The position numbers and the translations under genes are program-made. Below, one piece after another: positions 25,156-33,901 of a stretch of DNA of 64,000 nucleotides (the first letter of the stretch is position 1; every line of letters begins with the position of its first letter). The stretch spans positions 1 to 64,000 of the forward strand of contig JAEVEX010000021.1 in assembly GCA_016842085.1 (NCBI GenBank). Reading direction: 5' to 3'. Origin of the DNA: Candidatus Thermoflexus tengchongensis. Its GTDB lineage: Bacteria; Chloroflexota; Anaerolineae; Thermoflexales; Thermoflexaceae. The notes under the pieces are model-generated. The model did no database searches and was not told the DNA's origin. It was given only the letters and a program-made list of their open reading frames with translations.

Positions 25156-26307
25156 TTAAGGGAGACGGAGGGAAAGCAGCGGCGCCTCGGGAAGATCCTT
25201 GAAATACTCCGGATGTTCCTTGAGCACCTCCTCAATAATGGAAGTGTCGAAATAGCCCTCCATCGGAGCTGGCTCCTTCAGCCGTCCCTGCTGGATCAGG
25301 AGCTGGTTGGAGATGTCCCAGGCTTGCTTGGTGAAGTTAGTGATACGAGGGTCAAAGACCACGTTCTTCAGCGCCTCAGCTGCGATCTTCGGATCCAGGC
25401 CCTGAATCCAGTGAGAAGTGATCTCTCCTGCTTTCTCTGGGTTCTGACGCACCCATGCCATGGCTTCCGCATGCGCGGCGATCACCCGCTTAATCACATC
25501 CCGCTGCTTCGACAGCGAGTCTTTCCGCACCAGCGTGAAGATCACATATCCGAAGTGACCCCCATTGCGGGAAACCACCACAGCTCCAGGCACCTGCTTC
25601 TCCATCATGGTGACAAAGGGCTCCCACCCGGAAACCGCATCCACCTGGCCGCTCTGCAGAGCCGCCACCCAGTTCTCCTGCGGGATGTTAACCATCTTCA
25701 CCTCTTTCGGATCCACCCCCACCTTCGACAGCACAGTTCGCAGATAGAGTTCTGCTGTCCCACCCGCTGAAAGGCCGACCGTCTTGCCTTTCAAGTCCTC
25801 CGGATGGTTCGCCCGAATGCCCCGGTCTCCCCGCGCGATGATGGCCAGGGGCTGGTCGTTGATCACCGTCGCCCCGTTCCCCATCCACACATCGACTGCG
25901 ACGTTCTGGGAGCCTGCCGCGATCTCCGCCTGGAAGTTATTCATCGCGGAGCTTCCGATCAGTACATCCCCCGCTGACAGGGCCTTCGCACTCTCCTGTC
26001 CGGATCGGGTTCCCAGAATCTCTACTTGCAGGCCATGCTTGGCGAAAATCCCCGCCTCCACACCCGCAAACCATGGCGCCCCAAAAAGGTTCAGGACCAC
26101 CGCGACGCGAACCCGTTCGGCCGCCGGCGTCGGGCTCGGGGAAGGCGCTGGCGTCGCCGCCGGCTGGGTCGGCACCGGCGTCGCTGGGGCCGCCGGAGCG
26201 GCCCCACCGGGCACCGCCGTGGGTGCCGTCGGTGTCGCCGGCGCGCACGCTCCCAGGGCGAACAGCCCTATAACCCCCCATATCGAAAGCCATCGCTTCC
26301 AGCTCAT
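25156..26307 (-). CDS. ABC transporter substrate-binding lipoprotein, sulfonate/nitrate/taurine (SsuA/NMT1) type
   Basis: The protein has 383 residues. The signal peptide ends in a lipobox (LFALGACAP). A Pro/Ala/Thr-rich linker of about 45 residues follows, as in many thermophile lipoproteins. The NMT1-like domain begins VRVAVVLNLFGAPWFAGVEAGIFAKHGLQVEI. The family binds alkanesulfonates, nitrate, taurine or pyrimidine precursors. It is encoded last in the operon with two permeases and one ATPase. Substrate cannot be decided; the neighbours favour a small anionic organic molecule. Confidence 0.9.
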   Translation of the reverse strand: MSWKRWLSIWGVIGLFALGACAPATPTAPTAVPGGAAPAAPATPVPTQPAATPAPSPSPTPAAERVRVAVVLNLFGAPWFAGVEAGIFAKHGLQVEILGTRSGQESAKALSAGDVLIGSSAMNNFQAEIAAGSQNVAVDVWMGNGATVINDQPLAIIARGDRGIRANHPEDLKGKTVGLSAGGTAELYLRTVLSKVGVDPKEVKMVNIPQENWVAALQSGQVDAVSGWEPFVTMMEKQVPGAVVVSRNGGHFGYVIFTLVRKDSLSKQRDVIKRVIAAHAEAMAWVRQNPEKAGEITSHWIQGLDPKIAAEALKNVVFDPRITNFTKQAWDISNQLLIQQGRLKEPAPMEGYFDTSIIEEVLKEHPEYFKDLPEAPLLSLRLP

Positions 26308-26319
26308 GGCACACCTCCC

Positions 26320-26667
26320 TTAAGGTGAGGATTCAGGGAGCTCGACTCGCCGGATCCAGTAGATCTCACCTAAGCGGGATATATCGACGGATTTCACATT
26401 CAAGAGAACAACACGGCTCCCCTGGACGCCCCCAATCATCCCGAATTGCTGAAGATATTTGATGTGGAAATCCTCAGGAGTGAAATCCAGGCGGACGATG
26501 AGCCTTGGAAAGCTCGAGGTTTGGATCATAGCCTGTTTCAGGGCCGGATCGATCCGGGTTCCAGCGGTCGCAATGGCGTAGAGGCGGATCCCGCCCAGGA
26601 TCAAGAGGATCAGGGCCAGACCCCAAACCGGACGCCAGCGCAGCAGCAAGCGGATCCCGAGCTTCAT
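26320..26667 (-). CDS. Small single-pass membrane protein of unknown function
   Basis: The protein has 115 residues. One transmembrane helix (about residues 11-30, PVWGLALILLILGGIRLYAI) is followed by an 85-residue outer or inner domain with LIVRLDFTPEDFHIKYLQQFG and VVLLNVKSVDISRLGEIYW. The ATG at 26667 has AAGGAG before it; the longer frame reads into the permease gene. It lies between the permease and the binding-protein gene of an ABC importer with 10- and 12-bp spacers, so it may be an accessory subunit. I do not recognise the family. Confidence 0.75.
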   Translation of the reverse strand: MKLGIRLLLRWRPVWGLALILLILGGIRLYAIATAGTRIDPALKQAMIQTSSFPRLIVRLDFTPEDFHIKYLQQFGMIGGVQGSRVVLLNVKSVDISRLGEIYWIRRVELPESSP

Positions 26668-26677
26668 CGTGCTCCTT

Positions 26678-27457
26678 TCAGGCTTTGTGCTCCACCACCA
26701 ATCCCCACCGGCGGATAGTTGCCTGCTCCAGCGGCTCAAAGATCAACCGGTCGAGCAAGGTCGCCATCAGGCCCACCATCAAGATCCCCATCACCACCAG
26801 ATCCTGCTTGAAATAGGAGCTGCCCAGGTAAATCTGATATCCGATGCCGGATGAGCTGGCGACGATCTCCCCGGCGATCAGTGCCCTCCAGCCCATCCCC
26901 AGTGCGACCCGAAGGCCGGCCAGCATATGTGGCAAAGCTCCTGGGATCAGCACATCTCGGATGACATGCCATCGGGTCCCACCAAGGGTATAGAGCGCGT
27001 TTTCGTAGACGCGGGGGACGACCTGAACACCCACCATTGTGTTCAGAGCAACCACAAAAACCACAGCGTTCAGGATCACAAACCCGATCACTCGCTCGCC
27101 CAATCCGAGCCATAGCATGATCAAGGGGAGCCAGGTTATTCCTGAAATGGAATTAAAGAAGTTGATCAACGGTCGAAGGAACCGTCCCAGCCCGGCGAAC
27201 AAGCCCATCCCGAAGCCCAGCAGGATCCCCAGAATGCCCCCTAAAGCAAAGCTGATCAGCAGGCGAGCCAGGCTGATTCCCAGATTCCAGATCAGAGATC
27301 CATCAGCCACGCTTTGCACGAAAATCTCCCATACCTCTGATGGGCGAGGAAAGAGCGCCCGCGGGATCGCATAGGTGGTGGTGAGAATCCACCACGCCAG
27401 GATCAATCCGATAAACGGAATCACAGATTGTGTCCACGCCACAACGCGGCCCCGCAT
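26678..27457 (-). CDS. ABC transporter permease, SsuC/TauC type (copy 1)
   Basis: The protein has 259 residues with about six membrane segments and the EAA loop at YTLGGTRWHVIRDVLIPGALPHMLAGLRVALGMGW. The ATG at 27457 has AGGAGG 5 nt in front; the longer frame upstream overlaps copy 2 and lacks family similarity. It pairs with copy 2 as a heterodimeric pore, whereas most Ssu/Tau systems use a homodimer of one permease. Confidence 0.9.
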   Translation of the reverse strand: MRGRVVAWTQSVIPFIGLILAWWILTTTYAIPRALFPRPSEVWEIFVQSVADGSLIWNLGISLARLLISFALGGILGILLGFGMGLFAGLGRFLRPLINFFNSISGITWLPLIMLWLGLGERVIGFVILNAVVFVVALNTMVGVQVVPRVYENALYTLGGTRWHVIRDVLIPGALPHMLAGLRVALGMGWRALIAGEIVASSSGIGYQIYLGSSYFKQDLVVMGILMVGLMATLLDRLIFEPLEQATIRRWGLVVEHKA

Positions 27458-27465
27458 GTGACCTC

Positions 27466-28296
27466 CTATCGCTGCACTAAACCCCAGCGCCGGATGGTGC
27501 CCTCTTCCAGTGGCTGGAGAAGGAAATAGTCCAGGAAAGACCATGTGAGGCCAATCAGGATCATCCCGGCGATGATGCGATCGGCCAGGATCATCGATTG
27601 CGCCTTAAAGATCAAATATCCCAGTCCGTTTGCTGCCACGATCATCTCTGCTGCGATCAGGCCTCGCCAGGCATAAGCGAAACCGGTCCGAATACCGATC
27701 AAAACAGCTGGCAGCGATCCGGGCAGGATCACATCAGTCACAACATGCCACCAGGAACCGCCCAGAGTCCGCACCGCGTCGCGGAAGACTCGAGGGACGG
27801 TCTGAACGCCCACGATGGTGTTGAAGACTACAGGGAAGAACAGCCCATAGCTGGCGTCCAGGATAATGGTTTGATCTTTGAACCCCAGCCAGATGATGAA
27901 CAACGGCAACCAGGCAATCGCCGGGATGCTGTTAAAGAATCGAATGAGCGGCAACAGGGTGTTCGCGATCGCCTCATTCAGTCCGATCCCAAATCCGATC
28001 AGGATCCCAATCGGGATCGCAACCCCCGCTGCCAGAGCGATCCGAAGTAATGAACGACTCAGGTAATCCACCAGAATGCCGTTCTTCAAGATATAGATCA
28101 ACTCCCCTATGACCTCGCGGACGTCTGGAACAAAACGCGGATCGGGCTGGAGGAAAACTCGCACCCCTTCCCAAACCAGCAGCAACAAGAAATAAGGCCC
28201 CACATTGTAGACTATGGCCTCCAGAAATTCGAGGCGCTTCCACTCAATCCCTTTGGCCTGCCGCACAGCCTCTGCCAAGCCCGTGCCCGCCATCAT
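27466..28296 (-). CDS. ABC transporter permease, SsuC/TauC type (copy 2)
   Basis: The protein has 276 residues with about six membrane helices and the EAA loop RTLGGSWWHVVTDVILPGSLPAVLIGIRTGFAYAW. The start overlaps the ATPase stop (ATGA). It is clearly homologous to copy 1, for example in FFNSI and in the C-terminal LEEGTIRRWGLV against LEQATIRRWGLV, so the pair arose by duplication. Confidence 0.9.
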   Translation of the reverse strand: MMAGTGLAEAVRQAKGIEWKRLEFLEAIVYNVGPYFLLLLVWEGVRVFLQPDPRFVPDVREVIGELIYILKNGILVDYLSRSLLRIALAAGVAIPIGILIGFGIGLNEAIANTLLPLIRFFNSIPAIAWLPLFIIWLGFKDQTIILDASYGLFFPVVFNTIVGVQTVPRVFRDAVRTLGGSWWHVVTDVILPGSLPAVLIGIRTGFAYAWRGLIAAEMIVAANGLGYLIFKAQSMILADRIIAGMILIGLTWSFLDYFLLQPLEEGTIRRWGLVQR

Positions 28297-29108
28297 CAGC
28301 TCCTCTGAACCAGCTCTTCATATTCCGCTGTCTGCACCTCAGCACGGACAGATTGGAAAAGATGATTCCGGTATCGGATGAACGCAGGATCCTCCAGAGT
28401 CCGCTCATTCCGCTCCCGCCGGGGGATGGGGTTCTGCACGATTTCTTTCACCTGTCCAGGGCGCTTCGTCATCACAATGACCCGATCCCCCAGGAGGGCC
28501 GCCTCGTCCACGCTGTGGGTAACGAAGAGGATCGTGTTCGAGAGCTGAAGGCTGAGCTTCAACAGCTCGTTTCGCAACGTGATCCGGGTCTGTACATCCA
28601 GAGCAGCGAACGGCTCGTCCATCAACACCACCTTGGGATTGCACGCCAGCGTCCGGGCGAGGGCCACCCGCTGCTTCATTCCACCCGACAGCTCGTAGGG
28701 ATATTTGTTCTCAAATCCCTCCAGCCCAATGAGCTGAATGTAACGCCTTACGATCTCGTCCCGTTTCTCCCGAGGGACCCCCTGGATCTCCAGGCCATGG
28801 CTGATGTTCCGCCATACTGTCCGCCATGGGAGGATGGCGAATTCCTGGAACACCATCCCTCGATCCGGACCCGGACCGGTGACCGGGCGATCGTCCACCC
28901 GGATTTCTCCCATCGTTGGCTTCATTAACCCGGCGATCAAATAGAGCAGGGTGGACTTGCCGCAGCCGCTGGGTCCGATGATGCAGACGAACTCTCCCTG
29001 ATCCACCTCAAAAGACACATCCTTTAAGGCCAGTACGGTCTCTCGGGTGTATCGATTGGTGTAGAAGTGAGTCACATTGCGAACGCAGATCTGACTACCC
29101 ATCTCCAT
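28296..29108 (-). CDS. ABC transporter ATP-binding protein, SsuB/TauB type
   Basis: The protein has 270 residues. Motifs are Walker A GPSGCGKSTLLYLIAG, Q-loop FQEFAILPWRTVWRN, signature ELSGGMKQRVALARTL, Walker B VVLMDEPFAALD and H-loop THSVDEA. The sequence order and the PWRTV segment after the Q-loop are those of the nitrate/sulfonate ATPases. It follows the aldehyde dehydrogenase gene by 7 bp and overlaps the next permease. Confidence 0.93.
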   Translation of the reverse strand: MEMGSQICVRNVTHFYTNRYTRETVLALKDVSFEVDQGEFVCIIGPSGCGKSTLLYLIAGLMKPTMGEIRVDDRPVTGPGPDRGMVFQEFAILPWRTVWRNISHGLEIQGVPREKRDEIVRRYIQLIGLEGFENKYPYELSGGMKQRVALARTLACNPKVVLMDEPFAALDVQTRITLRNELLKLSLQLSNTILFVTHSVDEAALLGDRVIVMTKRPGQVKEIVQNPIPRRERNERTLEDPAFIRYRNHLFQSVRAEVQTAEYEELVQRS

Positions 29109-29115
29109 CCCCCGC

Positions 29116-30660
29116 TCAGCTGTATCGGATCACCTCCGTCGTGCCATACCAGTCGAACGGCTCCGGGCTCAGCTTCACGATGATGCTCTGGGTCTGGGTG
29201 TATTCCCGCAAGGCCTCCCATCCGTTCTCCCGACCGAGACCGCTAGCCTTCAATCCGCCCCACGGGGATGCCGGGTCGATCCGATGGTGATCGTTGATCC
29301 ACACCACCCCTGCTTCCAGCGCCTGGGCCACCCGATGCGCCCGCCCCACATCCCGGGTCCATACCGCAGCCGCCAGCCCATAGGGGGAATCGTTCGCCAG
29401 CCGGATGGCCTCCGCCTCATCCTCGAAGGGGATCACCACCGTCACCGGACCGAAGATCTCCTCCCGGGCCACTACCATGTCGGGTCGGACATCCCCCAGG
29501 ATAGTGGGCTCGAAGAAATAGCCCCGCTGCAGACGCGGATCCTCCGGGATTCGACCGCCGCATAGCAGCCGCGCGCCCTCCTGGAGCCCAAGCTCCACGT
29601 ATCGCATCACCCGCTCCCGCTGGGCCTGAGAGATCAGCGGGCCGACCTGGGTAGCCGGATCCAGAGGATCCCCCAGCCGCAGGGAACGGGTCTTACGCAC
29701 CAGCCGTTCCACAAAAGGCTCCAGGATCGACCGTTGCACCAGCAGCCGCGCCCCCTGCACACATGTCTGGCCGGTGGCGATGAAGGCAGCGAAGGCCGCC
29801 CCATTCACGGCCGCCTCCACATCCGCGTCCTCAAATACCAGGACCGGGGTTTTCCCCCCCAGCTCCGCCGTCACCCGGGCAAGGTTCCGTCCCGCCGCCG
29901 CCGCCACCGCCCGCCCTGTGGCGGTTCCGCCGGTGAGATCCACTTTCGCCAGGCCCGGATGCTCGGCCAGGGCTTTCCCGGCGGTCGGCCCGAAGCCCGT
30001 CACCACATTCACCACCCCCTCCGGGATCCCGGCCTCAGCGCACAGGCGGGCCAGCTCCAGCACCGTGAGCGGGGCCAGCTCCGACGGCTTGATCACCACG
30101 GTGTTGCCGGCAGCCAGGGCAGGGGCCAGCTTCTTCGTTGTGATCAGCAGAGGGTGATTCCAGGGGGTAAGCAGCCCCACGACCCCCAGAGGGATCCGCC
30201 GGACGTAATTGAGATACGGCCCGGAGAAGGGAACCACGGCCCCCTCCATCCCGACCGCCAGGGCGCCGAAATACTCAAACCATTCCGGGATCCGCGCCAG
30301 CTGGGCTCGCATCTCCCGGATCGGACGACCGGTTTGAAGGGTTTCGATCCGGGCGAGATCTTCCACAGCCTCCGCCAGCAATTGCGCCAGCCGATAAAGA
30401 ATCCGCGCCCGTTCCCGGGGATCCCGACGGGACCAGCGGCCATCCCGGAAGGCCTCGGCGGCCGCCTGGACCGCCTGATCCACATCCTCCGGGGTCCCAT
30501 CCGCTACCTCAGCCAGCACCTCACCTGTGGCCGGGTTCTCCACCGGGAAGTATCCGCCGCCTGCCGGCGGCACCTCCCGACCGCCGATCCAGTGGTTATA
30601 GCGTGGCCGGAGCCGGATCTCCGCTCGGGATACGGAAGAGACGACAGGCGTTCCCGCCAC
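29116..30660 (-). CDS. NAD(P)-dependent aldehyde dehydrogenase
   Basis: The protein has about 514 residues. The family core is complete: HWIGGREV, VENPATGEVLAEV, LLTPWNHPL, KPSELAPLT, LTGGTATGRAVA, catalytic Glu in ELGGK, catalytic Cys in GQTCVQG, and EEIFGPV. It should oxidise an aldehyde, perhaps the product of the alcohol dehydrogenase next door. The proposed start is GTG at 30660, because AGGAGGAGG lies 6 nt before it; a GTG at 30690 is the alternative. Either start overlaps the upstream amidohydrolase gene by 65 or 95 bp. Confidence 0.9.
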   Translation of the reverse strand: MAGTPVVSSVSRAEIRLRPRYNHWIGGREVPPAGGGYFPVENPATGEVLAEVADGTPEDVDQAVQAAAEAFRDGRWSRRDPRERARILYRLAQLLAEAVEDLARIETLQTGRPIREMRAQLARIPEWFEYFGALAVGMEGAVVPFSGPYLNYVRRIPLGVVGLLTPWNHPLLITTKKLAPALAAGNTVVIKPSELAPLTVLELARLCAEAGIPEGVVNVVTGFGPTAGKALAEHPGLAKVDLTGGTATGRAVAAAAGRNLARVTAELGGKTPVLVFEDADVEAAVNGAAFAAFIATGQTCVQGARLLVQRSILEPFVERLVRKTRSLRLGDPLDPATQVGPLISQAQRERVMRYVELGLQEGARLLCGGRIPEDPRLQRGYFFEPTILGDVRPDMVVAREEIFGPVTVVIPFEDEAEAIRLANDSPYGLAAAVWTRDVGRAHRVAQALEAGVVWINDHHRIDPASPWGGLKASGLGRENGWEALREYTQTQSIIVKLSPEPFDWYGTTEVIRYS

Positions 30661-31615
30661 TGATGGCCTCCTCCTGATCGTGATCGCCACTTAGGGCGTC
30701 CAAATGCTCAGGGAACTTCACATCTGCCATGTCGAAAGGGAGATCGGTCCCCACCATCACCCGGGAGCATCCCACCAAATCAACGAGAAAGCGCAGGGGC
30801 AAATCCGCATGCACCACCGTGTCGAAGTAGAACCGATCCAGATAGGCAGAAGGCGGCCGCTCGATATATCGTCGGGCCTCTGCCCGGACGTGAAATCCGT
30901 GGTCCAGACGCCCGATCTGATAAGGCAGAAATCCGCCCCCGTGGACGAGCAGGAAACGCAAACGAGGATGGCGATCCAGGAATCCAGACAGGATCAGCCG
31001 CGCTGCGGCGACGCTGGTATCGAACGGGTTGCCTATCAGGTTGATCAGATAAAAATCAGAAAGACCTGGGCGTGGACCCACGTAATATGGGTGAAGCAAC
31101 ACGGGAGCCTCCAGGGTCTCCGCGGCCGCCCAGAACGGCTCAAAGCGCGCATCTTCCAGTGGCACACCCTCCACGGAGGTGCCCAGGATCACCCCTTTCA
31201 GCCCGAGCTCCGTGATCGCGTGTCGGAGCTCTGTGGCCGCCGACTCTGGATCCTGCATCGGCACGGTGGCCAGCCCATATAACCGCCCCCCCGACTCCGC
31301 GACCAGGCGGGCCATGGCTTCGTTCGCTGCACGACAGAACTCCACCGCGGCCTTCGGATCCACCCAGTAGAAGAACAGAGGCGGGGCAATGGAGAGCACA
31401 GTGATATCGATCCCCAGGCGATCCATTTGCCGGAGCTTCGCCTCCAGGTCCCAGAACTCAGGGGCCAGTGGATAGGCGTAACCCTGAGGATGGCACACAT
31501 GCTCCTCCCCGTTCACCCGGCGGACCTCCACGCCGTCCAAGGCGCGTCCCCGACGGGCAGCGGCGATAAAGTCGACCGGGATGAAATGGGCATGCACATC
31601 CACCGTGGGCATCAT
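30596..31615 (-). CDS. Amidohydrolase-2 family protein, ACMSD-like decarboxylase
   Basis: The protein has 339 residues. The metal motif is DVHAHFIP (HxH), a His in VLLHPYYV, another in LLVHGGGF and Asp in MVGTDLPFD, the pattern of 2-amino-3-carboxymuconate-6-semialdehyde decarboxylase and related 2-pyrone or salicylate decarboxylases. It ends after the typical ISGGNACRLFRIP, which is inside the overlap with the aldehyde dehydrogenase gene. In the tryptophan meta-pathway ACMSD and an aldehyde dehydrogenase act in sequence; that order also occurs here, but the substrate is inference. Confidence 0.88.
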   Translation of the reverse strand: MMPTVDVHAHFIPVDFIAAARRGRALDGVEVRRVNGEEHVCHPQGYAYPLAPEFWDLEAKLRQMDRLGIDITVLSIAPPLFFYWVDPKAAVEFCRAANEAMARLVAESGGRLYGLATVPMQDPESAATELRHAITELGLKGVILGTSVEGVPLEDARFEPFWAAAETLEAPVLLHPYYVGPRPGLSDFYLINLIGNPFDTSVAAARLILSGFLDRHPRLRFLLVHGGGFLPYQIGRLDHGFHVRAEARRYIERPPSAYLDRFYFDTVVHADLPLRFLVDLVGCSRVMVGTDLPFDMADVKFPEHLDALSGDHDQEEAISGGNACRLFRIPSGDPAPATL

Positions 31616-32622
31616 CCATGCTCCAGGACAATCTTGAGGGCACTGCCTTCAGAGGCGGTCAGGAGGTTCAGGGCCGCCGGGAGCTCCGTCAGCGGCATGC
31701 GATGGGTCACCAGCGGCTCCACCCGGACCAGGCCACGGCGGACCAGCTCAATGGAGGCGGGGTAATCCTCCCCCTTGGCCGCGCGGGCGTTGAGGATGGC
31801 CAGCTCCTTGAAATACCATTGATAGAAGGGCAGCGCGCCCTCCCGCGCGGTGATGGTCCCGAAAACCAGGATCTGGCCGGCGATCCGGACCAGTTCCACG
31901 GCCTGGGCCAGGGTGGAGACGCTCCCCACCGACTCGATCACCACGTCCGCCCCCCGGCCACCGGTTGCCTCCCGCACGCCAGCCACGGCTTCCTCTGGGC
32001 TGAAGGTCAGATCCGCCCCCAGCTCCCGGGCCAGCTCTCGCTTCCACGCGCTGCGGGTCACCCCAATCACCGGGAAGGCCCCGCGCGCTTTCGCCAGCTG
32101 CACATGAAGCAGCCCTGTAACGCCCAGCCCCAGGACCACCACGGAGGTCCCTGGGAAGATCGACGCCAGCCGCTGGGCATGCAAGCAGGTGCTGAGGACC
32201 TGGATCACCGGAGCGGCATAATCCGGGACACTGTCAGGCAGGACGTAGACGTTCCGACGGGGCGCCGTCACAAACTCCGCGAACCCTCCATCTATATCCC
32301 GTCCCAGCAATCGCCCGTTCGGACAGAGGTGGGTCCGCCCAGCCAGGCAGTGAAAACAGGAGCCGCAGAAGGTCACCGGATCGATAATCACCCGCGTCCC
32401 GGGGGGCAGCTCCCCCGCCGGATCCTCCACCACACGGCCGATCATCTCATGGCCCATCACTCGGGGATACTGGACCGGGATGGCCCCGGTGTAAATCTTC
32501 TGATCGGTTCCACAGATCCCACTGTGGGTTACCCGCACCAGGACTTCCGCTGGGCCGGGATGCGGGCGGGGGATCTCCGCCTGCATCAGCATCCGGGGTC
32601 CTTGCAGCACCATCGCCTGCAT
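31612..32622 (-). CDS. Zinc-dependent alcohol dehydrogenase, threonine/sorbitol-dehydrogenase-like (copy 3)
   Basis: The protein has 336 residues. Catalytic zinc is in GICGTDQKI and GHEMIGRVVE; structural zinc is in FCGSCFHCLAGRTHLC. The cofactor fold is VVLGLGVTGLLHVQLAKA. It resembles threonine- or polyol-dehydrogenase-type MDRs more than the other two copies. It overlaps the amidohydrolase gene downstream by 4 bp (ATGA) and is 9 bp after the acyl-CoA dehydrogenase gene. Confidence 0.9.
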   Translation of the reverse strand: MQAMVLQGPRMLMQAEIPRPHPGPAEVLVRVTHSGICGTDQKIYTGAIPVQYPRVMGHEMIGRVVEDPAGELPPGTRVIIDPVTFCGSCFHCLAGRTHLCPNGRLLGRDIDGGFAEFVTAPRRNVYVLPDSVPDYAAPVIQVLSTCLHAQRLASIFPGTSVVVLGLGVTGLLHVQLAKARGAFPVIGVTRSAWKRELARELGADLTFSPEEAVAGVREATGGRGADVVIESVGSVSTLAQAVELVRIAGQILVFGTITAREGALPFYQWYFKELAILNARAAKGEDYPASIELVRRGLVRVEPLVTHRMPLTELPAALNLLTASEGSALKIVLEHG

Positions 32623-32631
32623 GGGGGCCTC

Positions 32632-33855
32632 CTAGGCTGTGGCTTGCAGATAGGACTTCCAGACAAGCGCAGGCTCAGCACGCCGGATGAACCGGGCCGC
32701 CTTGAGCAACAGCGAGCGGTTTGCCCCATCGGAATGCAGAAACGTGGAGGCATCCCGGAGCAGCTTCTCCATCCCCGTGCCCATATCTTTCATAAAGCCA
32801 TAGCCGCCGTGCAGCTCAAAGGCTGCAGTCACCACCTCCCACGCCACCTGGGAGGCGAAGACCTTGGGCAAAGCCCCGAGCGTGGGCTCCCACGCCTCCG
32901 GATGGTCCGCCGCCCACGCCGCTTGATAGACATAAGCCCGTGCGGCGTCCAGCTTCATCTTCATCTCCGCAAGCAGCGCGGCGATGAGATCATGTTCGAT
33001 CAGCGGCCGCCCGCCCTGGACCCGTGTCCGCGCCCAGCGGAGGGCACGCTCGTAAGCCTCTTCGGCCACCCCAAGGATCGTCGCAGCCGCATAGGCGTTG
33101 CTGGCAGGGAAGAACCGGGCGAGGACCTCAAAGCCCCCATCCACTTCCCCCAGCACGTTCTCATCCGGGACAAAACAATCATCAAAAATCAGCTCCGCAT
33201 TGTTCGTAAACCGCTCTCCCAGCTTGTCGTGCACACGCCCAATGCGGAAGCCAGGGGTCCCCTGCTCCACCAGAAAACAGGTGCTGCCTTCCACGAGGCT
33301 GGCCCCAGGGCGGGTCTGGGCGAAGATCATATAGAGCTGGGCACGATTGCCGTTGGAGATGAAATGCTTGCATCCGTTGAGGATCCAGCCGCCGCGCGCT
33401 CGGGTGGCGATGGTCCGGAAAGGAGCCTCTGGGTGATCATAAGGGATGATGTAATTCGAGGAAGTCTCCGGCTCGGTGATCCCGATGGCCAAAAGGAAGC
33501 GCGGATCCTCCCGGAAGCGAGGGAGGAAGCGGGCCTTTTGTGCCGGAGTGGCCGCCTTCTGCAACGCCTGGATGATCTTGAGGGTCTGAGCGAAGACGAC
33601 GGCCACTCCCACATCCGCTCGGGCCAGCTCCTCGATCACCATGGCCGTGGTCAGCGTATCCGCCCCTGCTCCCCCGTAGGCTGGATCCAGCGTGAGGGTT
33701 CGCAGGCCATAAGCATCCCCCCGCTCCACGATCTCCCAGGAGAAACAGCTCTCCGGGTCCGGCTTCTGATCCAGCTCCGCCGCCCGCGGACGCACGACCT
33801 CCTCCGCGAACCGCCGTGCCGCCCCCAGGATTTCCCTGCGCCGCTCCTCATTCAT
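32632..33855 (-). CDS. Acyl-CoA dehydrogenase family flavoprotein
   Basis: The protein has 407 residues, with the three-domain ACAD layout: the N-terminal helical domain, a central beta-domain with IGITEPETSSN and KHFISNGNRAQ (FAD and substrate contacts), and the C-terminal helical domain with ELHGGYGFMKDMGTGMEKLLRDA. The catalytic base region lies near this motif. The SN in place of ITEPxAGSD is a slight departure from fatty-acid ACADs, so a short or unusual acyl-CoA, or an acyl-CoA-free substrate, is possible. It ends 9 bp before the alcohol dehydrogenase gene. Confidence 0.9.
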   Translation of the reverse strand: MNEERRREILGAARRFAEEVVRPRAAELDQKPDPESCFSWEIVERGDAYGLRTLTLDPAYGGAGADTLTTAMVIEELARADVGVAVVFAQTLKIIQALQKAATPAQKARFLPRFREDPRFLLAIGITEPETSSNYIIPYDHPEAPFRTIATRARGGWILNGCKHFISNGNRAQLYMIFAQTRPGASLVEGSTCFLVEQGTPGFRIGRVHDKLGERFTNNAELIFDDCFVPDENVLGEVDGGFEVLARFFPASNAYAAATILGVAEEAYERALRWARTRVQGGRPLIEHDLIAALLAEMKMKLDAARAYVYQAAWAADHPEAWEPTLGALPKVFASQVAWEVVTAAFELHGGYGFMKDMGTGMEKLLRDASTFLHSDGANRSLLLKAARFIRRAEPALVWKSYLQATA

Positions 33856-33901
33856 TGCACCACTTCCTCCGGCTGTATCCGCTCAGATCCCAAGCTGAAG
33901 G

